NCBI GenBank assembly: GCA_023935145.1 | Contig: CM043698.1 | Span: 73,361,501 to 73,425,500, forward strand | Direction of reading: 5' to 3' | Source of the DNA: Bretschneidera sinensis | Taxonomy: Eukaryota > Streptophyta > Magnoliopsida > Brassicales > Akaniaceae | DNA length: 64,000 nucleotides | Shown here: in pieces, positions 23,501 to 35,160 of the stretch | Numbering within the stretch: position 1 is the first letter of the stretch | How the letters are laid out: each line of letters starts with the position of its first letter | Notes under the pieces: model-generated | What the model saw: the letters and a program-made list of their open reading frames with translations, nothing else | Told to the model about the DNA's origin: nothing | The model's database searches: none | Position numbers and translations under genes: made by a program

Positions 23501-23854
23501 TACTAAATTTAAAGTGATTCAAAGCAAAAACTGTTTAAATTTTCTAATTTAAATATGCTTTAATCAGTTCTCAAATATCGTTAGGAGAAATTTGTTGAAA
23601 ATATTCACCTGTGAGTGAGACAATGTAAAAGACTAATTCTATATGAAAAAGAAATTAAATAAGTGAACGCACCATTGATATTCACCTGCTGCCATATTGA
23701 AGGCATGTTTTACAAGTGCAATTTGAGTTGCCTTGCATGTTATACAGCAAGGCAACAACGTGGAAATTTTTTGGGCAGCTGATTCTACAAACTGAAGCTG
23801 TCGAAATTTTGCAGCAAATATATATATATATATATATATATAATGCGTAAACAT
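20505..23854 (-). CDS. BCAT: Branched-chain amino acid aminotransferase, ten exons, with possible damage
   Basis: PLP enzyme of fold type IV that interconverts Leu, Ile or Val with their 2-oxo acids, using glutamate/2-oxoglutarate; plant forms act in plastids or mitochondria. Exons: 23686-23854, 23281-23353, 22810-22987, 22527-22703, 22293-22424, 21675-21770, 21371-21487, 21140-21235, 20694-20806, 20505-20625, totalling 423 codons in a continuous frame. Motifs: [64 protein letters not shown] (with the PLP lysine), [28 protein letters not shown]. The usual plant length is roughly 380-420. Two oddities: the base pair before 22424 is AA, not the expected acceptor AG, and the last exon departs from the family after SVSQKL because of an out-of-frame deletion that removes the usual end. 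The first exon is uncertain; its ATG lies beside a TA microsatellite. It may be a recent pseudogene or have an altered end. Confidence 0.85.
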
Positions 23855-24506
23855 AAATAGATACGTATTAAATTTCGTTTAAATTTTCTTTAATTACTCT
23901 ATTTCCTTAAACATTTGGGGACCCAAAAAAAATATGAAATAGAAAAATTTTGAAAGAGTTTATTGCGGAATTTTATAGAGAGTCACGAATAGCTATCAGA
24001 AAAGCAGAAGGTAATAATGTAATGTTTATTTTTGAATTTTTAGCATTCATGAAATTTTTCCTAATTTAAAGTGGGAATTTTCAAAGGGTGTGGTTTATGA
24101 AGAAATGAAGAAATAACTAGAAATTTAATACAAATATTATGTCAGGTGTTGACGATCAGCAACCGGGAAAAATTGCTGAGAGGAACAGGAAAGGCAAGGA
24201 GGTGATCCACGGGTAGCTTTAAGTGCTACGTGGTGAGTGAGATTTACTTTGGGTAGTCTAAATAAAAATCAAATATATAGCAATAATATTAAAATAAATT
24301 ATTAGCTTATGCTTTGGTGGTAGATAAAATTAAATTGATATATATGATATGAATATTGGACACATAAAAAATTATTATGTGAAAAAAATATTATTGGTAT
24401 AATGAGTTAATTTGATAGTGATGGTGATATATAAATTCTTGACGCGTTTTGGTTAATAAATTGATGTGATATATGAGGAGAAGAAAACTGTGAAATTTAT
24501 CAAGTA
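23703..24506. repeat. BCAT exon 1 and upstream region, copy A of an 0.8-kb direct repeat
   Basis: About 804 bp here matches 41849-42673 in the same orientation, starting at GGCATGTTTTACAAG and ending at TTTATCAAGTA. It contains most of the putative first exon and the upstream region of BCAT. At 24507-24510 the upstream region is cut by the Ty3 palindrome, so the natural distal promoter is missing here. Confidence 0.85.
23818..23842. repeat. (TA)n microsatellite
   Basis: About 12 TA units next to the putative BCAT start. The duplicate copy near 41968-42016 is longer, about 24 units. Confidence 0.9.
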
Positions 24507-25482
24507 AAAGACCGAGGACCCAGCAGCCGGCTAGACTTGGGAGGAAGACCATGCTGACATGGGACCCATAAAGTACCAACACATCCTTGAGGAGATGTCC
24601 TCCTTCTGGTGTGAGCTATTTGATATTCGACGGGAGGATCGGGAGGCTACATTACTAGTTCATCAGCGCATCGACGGTTTAGAGGCACACTTTGCGAGGC
24701 AGAAAGTGATGCTCCAGGCCATTCTCGATCGACTACCTCCCGCCTCGGGTGCCTCATCTTCAACACCACATGGAGACCAGCAGTGAGAGAGAGGTGCACG
24801 TCTGGCTGAAGACGTAAAACTTAGCACTAATGGGAGGCACCCCACAACATATCCTTTTAATTTTATTGTTTGTCATATTTCTTTAACTGTTTATTTTTAG
24901 CATTTTGTTGTTTTCCAGTATTACTTTAGTATTTTATTTTTCATGGTCGATATGTGTATCAGTTCAAGTTTGGGGGTGGGCTATGAGCCAACCCAGCTAG
25001 TTTTCCATCTCCCAGGTCAACTCTTTCCATGATTTTCACACATTGGGGACAATGTGTAAATTAAGTTTTGGGGTATGGGAGACACATTCACACAAATTTC
25101 CACACACTATTGTCCCAGCTTTTACATTTGGCCTAGTTTTTTTTTATTGTCTAAAAGATAAATGCATGTTCATGTTGTTTTGAATTTTGGTTGATCTTAA
25201 CAAATACTGTGATATTATTTCATTAGTAAGCTTAAAATCTTGAACAGGTGATGTGATAAATAAAGTTTTAAAGCTTAATACTTACTTTAGACATTTAAGG
25301 TTTCACATTTTTGTTCTAATTTGACACGAGCACATTAGCACATAATTGTGTGGGTATGACATGTGATTTTAATATGTATGTTTCCATGGCTTAACTGTAA
25401 CCGTATGACTTGTTAGATGAACACTTTGGCATAGAAAAGTAAAAAAAATAAAATAAAATTGCACAAAAAGAGAAAAAAAAAT

Positions 25483-25664
25483 GCTCATGATGATCATTAA
25501 TAAACTTTCCACTGAGTAACTGGACCTTTTGCCTCAATAAGCAGTGAGTGTTCACGTCAAAAGGTGGGAATTTTGCTCATAATGATCATTAATAAAGTTT
25601 TCACTAAGTAACTGGACCTCTTGCCTCAGTAAGCAGTGAGTGTTCATGTCAAAAGGTGGGAATT
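25483..25664 (+). repeat. 91-bp tandem duplication in the Ty3 spacer
   Basis: Two adjacent units start GCTCATGATGATC (25483) and GCTCATAATGATC (25575), each running through AGCAGTGAGTGTTCA and AAGGTGGGAATTT. The right palindrome arm carries the same doubled block (about 27845-28035), while the related element at 49-55 kb has one copy (about 51265-51340). Confidence 0.8.
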
Positions 25665-26400
25665 TTGCTTGGTAGCATTAAGACAGTTTAGTTTCGTAGC
25701 CTTGTTGGCTCGAGTTAGTAAGTCCTTACAGGTGTCTTTACACCTAATGCCTTAAAACCATCTGGTTTGGGAGTCATTGACTCAACACTCGCTACATGGG
25801 TCAATTAAAAAGCTTAAAGGAACTAAACATAGCAAAGTCTCATAATAAAAGAAAGAAGGAAATAAAACTATGCCATTATTGTTCATTCTGATAGGAAATT
25901 CGGTGAATCTTAAGACATGGAGACATTACACATTAAAGTTATTTGGAAGCTTCATGTTTTATGTGTTAGATCACTTACACTGAGTCAGACTTGTGATGCC
26001 TTAGCCTACCTCTCGTAAGTAATTGAATTTTAGAAACTTCTATTTATTGCAAAAAATGGGTTTGTATGTTAAGCTTGCTCATGAATGAATATCATGGTTT
26101 TGTGTACGATCTAAACTTTTGGATACCATGAATGATGGATCTATCTTTGTGTTATTTGTTTTTCATTTAGTTTTTAAGTTTTGTATTGCTAAGGGACTAG
26201 CAATATGTAAGTTTGGAGGTCTGATAAGTGCTTAAATATTCGTATTTAAGCCCTTGAATTTACTTTTGTTAAGTTCCGAGTTGTGTTATTTCATGCTATT
26301 TTATGTCCTTTCTATGTTTTTTGTGTTTTCCTAGGTTATTGAAGAAAATGGAACATCATCTGGATTAGAGAACAAAATTGGAAGAACTGAAAGCTATTTA

Positions 26401-26514
26401 GTGCGATCGAGCACAAAAGTGTGCGATTGAGCGCACCAGTGCTCGTGCAGGCAAGAAGCAGGCTTGAGCGCACCTGCACTCGAGCGCACTAGTATAAGAT
26501 CGAGCGCACACGTG
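26401..26514 (+). promoter_or_regulatory. CGATCG/CGAGCG-centred motif cluster in LTR U3 (left arm)
   Basis: At least five copies of motifs such as GTGCGATCGAGCAC, GTGCGATTGAGCGCAC and TAAGATCGAGCGCAC precede the TATA-like stretch CTTATAAATAGGC (about 26598-26610). The same cluster occurs in the other LTRs of this group. An upstream promoter role is inferred from position. Confidence 0.5.
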
Positions 26515-26862
26515 CAGTAAAACGGCAGAACTTATTTTAGAAAGTAGGGGTAGGGTTTCATTTTACAATTTAGGGTTTCCAAAGGTCTCTAAACCTTATA
26601 AATAGGCCTGTAAACACAGAAAGAGGGAGGAGGATTCGGAGAGAGACTTGGAGACGAATTGATGACTTTTCTCCTTAGTATTTTTGGGTTTCTTCTTTCC
26701 TTTATTTTATTTTATGAAGATGTTTAGCACTGATGAGTACCCACCCGAGGGCAACCAGTTGGATGAGCAGCCGAAGTCCTTCTCCCTTTCCACCATCATA
26801 GAGGACATGTGTGCTGGGTAGTATGCCGATGGGCACAACAATATTGGGAGCCGGTCCAAGTT

Positions 26863-29003
26863 AATACTAAGGAGAAGAGTCGTCAATTCGTCTCCAAGTT
26901 TCTCTCTGAATCCTCCTCCCTCTTTCTGTGTTTGCAAGCCTATTTATAAGGTTTAGAGATCTCTGCAAACCATAACTTGTAAAACAAAACCCTACCCCTA
27001 CTTTCTAAAATAAGTTTTGCCGTTTTACTGCATGTGTGCGCTCGATCTTATACCAGTTTCTTCTTGCATGCACGAGCGCTGGTGCGCTCAATCGCACACT
27101 TCTATGCTCGATCGCACAAAACAGCTTTCGGTTCTTTCAATTTTGTTCTCTAAACCAAATGATGTTTTATTTTCTTCAATAACCTAGGAAAACATAGAAA
27201 ACACAAAAAAGACATAAAATAGCATGAAATAACACAACTAGGAACTTAACAAAGGTAAATTAAGGGGCTTAAATACGAATATTTAAGCACTTATAACACC
27301 CCCAAACTTACATATTGCTAGTCCCTTAGCAATACAAAACTTAAAAACTAAATGAAAAACAAATAACACAAAGATAAATCCATCATTCATGGTATCCAAA
27401 AGTTTAGGTCACACACAAAACCATGATATTCATTCATGAGCAAACTTAACATACAAACCCATTTTTTGCAATAAATAGAAGTTTTTAAAATTTAATTACT
27501 TCTGAGAGGCAGACTAAGTCATCACAGGTCTGACTTAGTGTAAGTGAGCTAACACATAAAAGATGAAGCTTCCAAATAACTGTAATGTGTAATGTCTCCA
27601 TGTCTCAAGATTTTCCGAATTTCCTATTAGAATGAACAATAATGCATAGTTTTATTTCCTCATTTCTTTTATTATGAGACTTTGCTATGTTTAGTTCCCT
27701 TAAGCTTTTTAATTAACCCATGTTGCGAGTGTTGAGTCAATGACTCCCAAACCATATTGTTTTAGGGCATTAGGTGTAATGACACCCCTAAGGACTTACT
27801 AACTCGAGACAACAAGGCTATGAAACTAAACTGTCTTAATGCTACCAAGCAAAATTCCCACCTTTTAACATGAACACTCACTGCTTACTGAGGCAAGAGG
27901 TCCTGTTACTCAGCGGAAAGTTTATTAATTATCATTATAAGCAAAATTCTCACTTTTTTACGTGAACACTCACTGCTTACTGAGGCAAGAGGTCCAGTTA
28001 CTTAGTGAAAAGTTTATTAATGATCATCATGAGCATTTTTTTTCTCTTTTTGTGCAATAATGTTTTTTAATTTTCTAATGCAAAGTGTTTATCTAACAAG
28101 TCATACAGTTACAGTTAAGCCATGAAAACAAATATATTAAAATCATAGTTATACCCTACACAATTATGTGCTAATGTGCTTGTGTCAAATTAGAACAAAC
28201 ATGTGAATTCGTAAATGCCTAAAGTAAGTACTAAGCTTTAAAACATTTTATATCACATCATGCATTCAGGATTTTAAGCTTACCAATGAAATCATATCGC
28301 TGTATTTGTTTAGATAAACCAAAATTCAAAACAACATGAATATGCTTTTATCTTTTAGACAATAAAAAAAACTAGGACAAATGTAAAAACTGGGACAATA
28401 GTGTGTGGAAATGTGTGTGAATATGTCTCCTATACCCCCAAACTTAATTTACACATTGTCCCCAATGTGTGAAAATCATGGAAAGAGCTGACCTGGGAGA
28501 TTGAAAACTAGCTGGGCTGGTATGGCTCATAGCACACCCCCAAACTTGACCTGATACACATATCGACCCTGAAAAAGAAAATACTAAAGTAATACTGGAA
28601 AACAATAAAATACTAAAAATAAACAGTAAAAGAACTATGACAAATAATAAAATTAAAAGGATATGTTGTGGGGTGCCTCACATGAGTGCTAAGTTTTACG
28701 TCTTCGGCTAGACGTACACCTCTCTCTCACTGCTGGTCTCCATGTGGTGCTGAAGATGAGGCACCCGAGGTGGGATGTAGTCGGTCGAGAATGGCCTAGA
28801 GCATCGCTTTTTGCCTCACGAAGCGTGCCTCTAAACCGTCGATATGCTGATGAACTAGTAATATAGCCTCTCGATCCTCCCGTCAAATATGAGATAGCTC
28901 ACACCAGAAGGAGGACATCTCCTCAAAGTTGTGCTCGTACTCTATGGGTCCCATGTTAGCTTAGTCCTCCTCCCAAGTCTGGCTGGCTGCTGGGTCCTCG
29001 GTC
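26863..29003 (-). repeat. Right arm of the 4.5-kb palindrome
   Basis: Inverted copy of 24510-26683: partial LTR, spacer with the 91-bp tandem duplication, GGGGTGCCTCACATGAG block and end of the extra ORF. The arms differ by scattered substitutions and small indels. The central spacer (26684-26862) is under 180 bp. Confidence 0.85.
27035..27118 (-). promoter_or_regulatory. CGATCG motif cluster in LTR U3 (right arm)
   Basis: Includes GTGCGCTCGATC, GGTGCGCTCAATCGCACAC and TGCTCGATCGCAC. It lies upstream of the LTR TATA-like stretch (about 26940-26955) when read on the minus strand. Regulatory function is inferred. Confidence 0.45.
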
Positions 29004-29464
29004 TCCATAGGGTCGTCCTGTACCTTCTTAGCAACTGGTGCTTACCCCTAGAGTCCTTTGGGCATGTGCGACTGGCTTTGGGTCCACTGACTCTTACCAA
29101 AGAAGGGGTTCTCCTTGACCAGTCGATCGATGGTGGAGCCCTTAATTCCCTTCTTCTTGAAAATGTAGCTAAGGAGGAACGGGAACGGGAGTCCCCAAGC
29201 ATTAGTAGTGGTGACCTGGTGTGCATAGACATGATCCCAAAACTTATGGATCTGACTCCAGATGATCATAGGGATGGAATACCAATGACCTCTATGGAAG
29301 GCATACAATGCTTGGAGGAACTGGTCCCGCCTCTGAGTCTTGTTTCCCAAAGGGCACACATTACACTGTAAAATAGAATCCATATGCTATAGTTGTGGAG
29401 GCAACTTGGACCGGCTCCCAGCATTGTTATGCCTATCGGCATACTACCCAGGACTCATGTCCTC
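28727..29464 (-). pseudogene. Extra ORF of the Athila-like element, 3' half
   Basis: Minus strand, continuing from 35161-35782 once the copia element is ignored. Readable pieces include LQALYAFHRGHWYSIPMIIW, WDHVYAHQVTTTNAWGLPFP and VHQHIDGLEARFVRQKAML, with several stops; the frame ends at 28727. Plant Ty3 elements often carry an additional ORF of this general composition, sometimes catalogued as a plant transposon protein of unknown function. I cannot assign a biochemical role. The C-terminal part is a predicted coil followed by a Ser/Pro-rich tail. Confidence 0.6.
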
Positions 29465-30457
29465 TGTTGGTTTTTTGTCTAAGGTTTAAACATGGTTCAA
29501 ACATGGTCAAGGTTTGAACAGGTCCAAACATGGTTCAAGGATGGTTAAAATCCAAACCAAACATGGAGTATGAAAGTTCAGCAAGTTAAAAGGTTGCACA
29601 CAAGTGTGTGCTTAAGTTTTGAGCGTGGGAAGGTCAAGCACACTGCTGTGCAAGTTTCAGCACACAAGCAGGAGGTGTGCGCACAACATCAGGAGGCTGC
29701 AACATCAGGTCACGCCGTAGCACACAGCACCAGCGCCGCAGCACACAGTAAGCCATGCATCCAGCCCTGCCCCAGCGCCACAGCACACAGCATCAGCGTC
29801 GCAGCACACAGCACTTGGCTGCACACATGATCCAGCATGCATAAGACCTCTCCAATCATGTGTGCACCACACCAAAATGCACAGCATCACTTGGAGAGTG
29901 ATGTAGGGCTAAGATTAAAGGAAGAACATGATCAAAGGATCAAGAATGAGTCACAAAATTGTCCAAGAATTAAAAGGCTATAAAAAGGGTTTCCTAGCCT
30001 CATTTGAAGTGGTGGAAAAGGTGTGTGAGAGAACCACACAGGTTGTGACATTGTGAGATCATTGTAAACACAAGAGAGAATTGTGTGAGAGACATAAACA
30101 CAAGAGGGACTCTTGTAGTGAGGCTGGTCGTAAAGAAGAGAGGTTAGTAAAGAATTGATAGAAAGCATTGTAATAGGTCTATCACTTTCTCGTTCTTTTC
30201 TTGGTTCTTCAAGAACTTGGATTCTTGAAGGGGATTGCTGTAACTTTGTAAGAACCATTGAGATAGTGCAGAGAGTTCGGAGGAACTCACGGGGATGTAG
30301 GCACATTGCCGAACCTCGACAACAAATTACTTGTCTTCTTTCTTTCTTTGATTTTCTGTTCTTGTGTTCGATTGCTGAAATTCTTTCTACAAGTCATTCA
30401 AGACTTGGGTGTTTGGAAGATCACCACCTGGGCATCTTGCTAAGGTGATTTCCAACA
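29465..30457 (+). repeat. 5' LTR of copia copy 2
   Basis: It begins TGTTGGTTTTTTGTC and ends GGTGATTTCCAACA. The U3 has repeated CAAACATGGTTCAA blocks and a GC-rich CAGCACACAGC array (about 29690-29825). TATAAAAA at 29979-29986 is the likely TATA box. ORFs within it are repeat artefacts. Confidence 0.93.
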
Positions 30458-30500
30458 GTGGTATCAGAGCTTTGGACAGTGGTATCAGAGCACAGCAGCT
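30458..30500 (+). other. Doubled primer-binding site of copia copy 2
   Basis: GTGGTATCAGAGC occurs twice, at 30458-30470 and again about 21 bp later after TTTGGACA. Each contains the complete TGGTATCAGAGC complement to initiator tRNA-Met. The first touches the LTR. Confidence 0.88.
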
Positions 30501-30808
30501 GGTTATCAGAACAAGAAGTAGAAGGTACGGAGCCAAGACTCCAAGAATCAAAGATCAACTTCTTGGATGATTCAAGAATGGAGCTAAGATCTATATATGA
30601 TCGTGTTCTTGAGGTAAATCAAGAATGGTGTTAAGATCAATATCTGATTGTGTTCTTGAGGGTGATTCAAGAACGGTGTAAAGATCAAGATCTGGTCGTG
30701 TTCTTGAAAGTGATTCAAGAACGGTTAAGATCCATCTTCGATCTGTGTTCTTGAGGTTGAAGAAAGCATTTGTGGGTACTGCATAAGACAAGGGATCATC
30801 TCCGCAAG

Positions 30809-33800
30809 ATGGGTTCAAATTTCGGTATTAAGAAGTTTGATGGAAAGGGAGATTTTTCCCTATGGAAGCGGAAGATCAAGGAGGTTCTTGTGCAACAAAA
30901 AGTGGACTTGGCTATTGGAGAAGATGATGCTTTTCCAGCAAGTGCCACGGAGGACCAGCGGACCGAGATGAAGAAGATGGCTTACAGCACCATTTTCTTG
31001 CACATGTCGGATAATGTCACAAGGGAGTGTGGAGACTTAGAAGATCCAGCTGCATTATGGAAGAAACTAAATGAGTTGTTTCTTGCCAAGACTCTCCCGG
31101 ATAAGAGGTATCTTCGGAAACGAATCTTTGTTTTTAAATTTGATCCTAAAAAAGAGTTGCAAGATAATCTTGATGCCAAGAAAAGGAGTGCATCAAGTGG
31201 TAAAGGTCGATTCTTTAAAAGAAGGCCAGCAACTCAGTATGGCAGCAACCATGGCTACTACCGGGACAAAGGTAGAGGAGAGACATGGGAGAGTGCACAG
31301 CAGCATGCATGGCTACTATCGGGACAGAGGTAAAGGAGAGAGCCATGGGAGAGTGCACAGCAGCATGCATGGCTACTACCGGGACAGAGGTAGAGGAGAA
31401 AGCCATGGGAGAATGCATTCCAAACTGAGATTTGGAGGGAAGAGCTGCTACTACTGCCATAAGGAGGGTCATGTCAAGAAAGATTGCAAGAAGATGACAA
31501 GGGATAGAGGAGGAAGCCATACCAAGAATGGAGAGGCTTCGGTTGCCAAAACAGAACAGCAAGGTGATGATGTTCTTGTTGTGTGCTCAAGTGTGAGCAA
31601 GGGGCAAGAAGGCAGCGGGAAATGGATCTTGGACACCGGGTGCACTCATCACATGTGCCCTCACCAGATTTGGTTCAAGAATTTCAAGGAAACCAATGAT
31701 GAAATGGTTTTCTTGGGGAATGGAATTTCTTACCAAGTGAGAGGCATAGGAGACATCCAAGTGAGGATGTTTGATGGAATGACAAGGCTGCTGGAAAATG
31801 TGAGGTATCTCCCAGATTTGAGGAGGAATTTGATCTCATTGGGGCAGCTGGATTCCATGGGCTATACATGCAAGATAGAGGGAGGAAAGATCAAGGTGGC
31901 AAAGGGATCTTTGGTAGTGGTCAAGGCAGCAAGAAACGATGGACTCTATGAGATGATCAGAGACATGGAAATCAAGGATCAAGCAGCAAGCTTGATGGCT
32001 GAGATGGATGAGGCAGCCCTTCGGCACACTCGCTTGGGACATATGAGCGAAGAGGGCCTGCAAGTTCTCAGCAAGGATGGCCTACTTGGTGGAGACAAAG
32101 TAGAGGAACTTGATTTCTGCGAGCGTTGCGTTCTTGAGAAGCAACACCGGAGTGCACAAGGCTAAAGGCATTCTTGACTACATTCATGCGAACCTTTGGG
32201 GACCAGCTAGGACACCAACACAGGGAGATAACATTTACTTTCTGTCTTTAATTGATGATTATTCAAGAAAAGTGTGGGTTTATTTGGTGAAAAATAAATC
32301 AGATGCATTGAATAAGTTAGTGGTGTGGAAAGGGCTGGTTGAGACTCAAATGGGTAGAGTAGTTAAGGGGATAAGAACCGATAATGGCTTAGAAATTTTT
32401 AACCAAGAACTTGATCAATTCTGTAGGTTAAATGGCATTCTAAGACATAGGACGGTTGTGGAAACCCTTCAGCAAAGTGGAGTTGCTGAGTGGATGAATA
32501 AGACCCTTAGGGAAAAGGTTAGGTGCATGTTAAATAAATCCGGATTACCCAAATGTTTTTGGGGGGAAGCGGTGTCTACAGCTGCATATTTGATTAATAG
32601 ATCACCCTCTAGGATTGTATACCATAAGACTCCCAAAGAGTTGTGGAGTGGAAAACCCCCTGAGTTTGACAACCTTAGGACTTTTGGGTGTGCTACGTAT
32701 ACACTCGAAAAGGAGGATAAGCTTAGCCCAAGATCTAAAAAATATGTGTTTCTAGGATATGGGGAAGGGGCTAAAGGGTACAGGTTGTGGTCCTTAGAAA
32801 AAAAAGGATTTAAACTCATAATAAGTAGGGATGTTGTCTTTAATGAATTATTATTTCCCTACTTGGAGAAAACTAACCCTGCAGGGGCTAGTGAGCAAAC
32901 CAATTCAGAAATTGTTGAGCATAGCATCAAGGGAGATTCTGTTCAGGTAGAGCAAAGGAGGCAAGAGGGTTCAGACCAGGTAGAGCCCTTGGATGATTGC
33001 CAAGCTCAAGAAACTCAAGAAGAGGCTGAACTAGAAGAGGATGCTGCAGCAAGTCAGAAGGACTTTCAGCTCATAAGAGACCGAGAAAGAAGGCTGGTCG
33101 GACCACCTTCAAGATGTGGGTTTGTGGATGCTGCGGATGCAGTAGCTCCTTGGGCAGAAGGAGAGATGAGTGAACAAGAAACTTACACGGTGGCCATGGA
33201 GTGTAAGGATTCGTCAAAGTGGCAGCTAGCTATGGAGGAAGAAATGGATTCTTTGAGGAAGAAAAACTTCTGGGAATTGGTGAAAATTCTAGGAAATCAG
33301 AAAGTTGTGGAATGTAAGTGCACTTACAAGATCAAAGAAGGGTGCCCTCCAAGAGATGAAGTCCGGAACAAGGCTAGGCTGGTGGCGAATGGGTTCACAA
33401 GAAGAGGAGACATAGGTTTCACAGAAACTTTCTCACCTGGACACAAGGTGGAGAAGATGGTGAGTATCCTCACCTATGTCATTGATGGGCTGTTAGTTTG
33501 GAACAGCAGGAAGATGATGGAAAGGTTTACATCTCAACTCAGTGAGGAGTTCGAGAGGAAGGATCTCAGCCTTGCACAAAAGATCCTTGGGATGAGAATC
33601 ATCCAAGAAAATGAGAGAAGTCGGTTGAGGGTTTCTTGGGCAATGGGTGTTCTCAGCAAAATTGTGAGTAATCCCGGAAAAGAGCATTAGCTTGGGATGA
33701 AGTGTTTGCTGAGGTACATGGAGGCTCAGTGGCAGCCAGTGGTAGCACTCATAACAACCAGGGCAGAATGCATAGCGGCTACGGAAGCCATAAAGGAGGC

Positions 33801-34086
33801 TATGGGGTGCAAAGGGTTGTTGGATGAGTGGGAGGTCCTAAAAGAGCAGGTGGTGGTATCTTTGGATAGCCAAAGTGCGGGGCACTTGTGGAGGTATCCG
33901 GTGTTCCATGAGGGGACGGAGCATATGGATGTTCGATATCATTACATTCTGGAAAATGGTACAGAAGGAAGCATTCATGTTGACAAGAAGACCACGGAGA
34001 AAAGTCCTGCAGATTTAGGCACCAAGTTTCTACCTCTAAGTAAGTTCAATCATTGCCTTGAATTACTAAGGACTGGAGTTGGTTGA
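30809..34086 (+). pseudogene. Copia gag-pol of copy 2, frameshifted, RT deleted
   Basis: Gag starts at ATG 30809 (MGSNFGIKKFDGKGDFSLW). A 2-bp loss near 31288 shifts the frame in the first GYYRDRG repeat. The zinc knuckle CYYCHKEGHVKKDC and protease DTGC follow. A 17-bp loss near 32145 between two CAACACCGG repeats shifts the frame again. The integrase core has HANLWGP where copy 1 has HADLWGP, an apparent loss of the first catalytic Asp. ETFSPGHK runs into YVIDGLLVW (about 33455-33495), so the RT palm is absent. TAG at 33688-33690 interrupts SNPGKEH/LGMK. The RNase H end closes at 34086 with FNHCLELLRTGVG. It cannot supply RT, RNase H or integrase itself. Confidence 0.93.
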
Positions 34087-34167
34087 TTGATGACTCAAGA
34101 TGAGTTTGGATCCCGAAGGTCTCTGCACAAATGGTTCGGGTTTAAATGCTTAGACAAAGGTAGACAT

Positions 34168-35160
34168 TGTTGGTTTTTTGTCTAAGGTTTAAACATGGTT
34201 CAAACATGGTCAAGGTTTGAACAGGTCCAAACATGGTTCAATGATGGTTAAAATCCAAAAAAAAGGTGGAGTATGAAAGTTCAGTAAGTTAAAAGGTTGC
34301 ACACAAGTGTGTGCTTAAGTTTTGAGCGTGGGAAGGTCAGGAACACTGCTGTGCAAGTTTCAGCACACAAGCAGGAGGTGTGCGCACAGCATCAGAAGGC
34401 TGCAGCATCAGGTCACACCGCAGCACACAGCACCAACGCCGCAGCACACAGCAAGCCATACTTCCAGCCCTGCCCCAGCGCCACAGCACACAGCATCAGC
34501 GCCACAGCACACAGCACATGGCTGCACACATGATCCAGCATGCATAAGACCTCTCCAATCATGTGTGCACCACACCAAAACGCACAGCATCACTTGGAGA
34601 GTGATGTAGGGCTGAGATTAAAGGAAGAACATGATCAAAGAGTCAAGAATGATTCACAAGATTGTCCAAGAATTAAGAGGCTATAAAAAGTGTTTCCTAG
34701 CCTCATTTCAAGTGGTGGAAAAGGTGTGTGAGAGAACCACACAGGTTGTGACATTGTGAGATCATTGTAAACATAAGAGAGAATTGTGTGAGAGACATAA
34801 ACACAAGAGGGACTCTTGTAGTGAGGCTGGTTGTAAAGAAGAGAGTTTAGTAGAGAATTGATAGAAAGCATTGTAATAGGTCTATCACTTTCTCGTTCTC
34901 TTCTTGGTTCTTCAAGAACTTGGATTCTTGAAGGGGATTGTTGTAACTTTGTAAGAACCATTGAGATAGTGCAGAGAGTTCGGAGGAACTCACGGGGACG
35001 TAGGCACATTGCCGAACCTCGACAACAAATTACTTGTCTTCTTTCTTTCTTTGATTTTCTGTTCTTGTGTTCGATTGTTGAAATTCTTTCTACAAGTCAT
35101 TCAAGACTTGGGTGTTTGGAAGATCACCACCTGGGCATCTTTCTAAGGTGATTTCCAACA
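34168..35160 (+). repeat. 3' LTR of copia copy 2
   Basis: This is 993 bp and matches 29465-30457 closely. It is preceded by GACAAAGGTAGACAT, the likely polypurine region, and followed by the TCCTC duplication. Confidence 0.93.

Larger units (their letters stand above)
24510..26729 (+). mobile_element. Left arm of palindrome: 3' part of an Athila-like element
   Basis: In plus orientation it holds the end of the extra ORF (24559-24786, ending GASSSTPHGDQQ), the GTCTGGCTGAAGAC and GGGAGGCACCCCACAA blocks, a spacer, and the first 508 bp of an LTR (26222-26729, TGATAAGTGCTTAAAT...GAAGATGTTTAGCA). The LTR then breaks off into a 133-bp piece of the same extra ORF (26730-26862). Everything up to about 26683 is repeated inverted at 26863-29003. 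No other coding sequence is seen. Confidence 0.8.
29465..35160 (+). mobile_element. Ty1/copia LTR retrotransposon, copy 2 of the 5.5-kb family
   Basis: LTRs of exactly 993 bp each (29465-30457 and 34168-35160) are flanked by TCCTC (29460-29464 and 35161-35165). The internal region matches copy 1 and has the same deletions in gag, RT and RNase H. The uninterrupted target site is present at about 26790-26815 in the palindrome centre, where ATAGAGGACATG reads through. Equal-length, near-identical LTRs indicate a young insertion. Confidence 0.96.

Noticed and set aside
23818..23854. Tyr/Ile-rich start of the putative BCAT first exon as a membrane segment
   Set aside because: The residues are simply translated TA microsatellite; the real start may be elsewhere.
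30458..30500. tRNA-Met gene
   Set aside because: Only the short primer complement is present, with no cloverleaf sequence around it.
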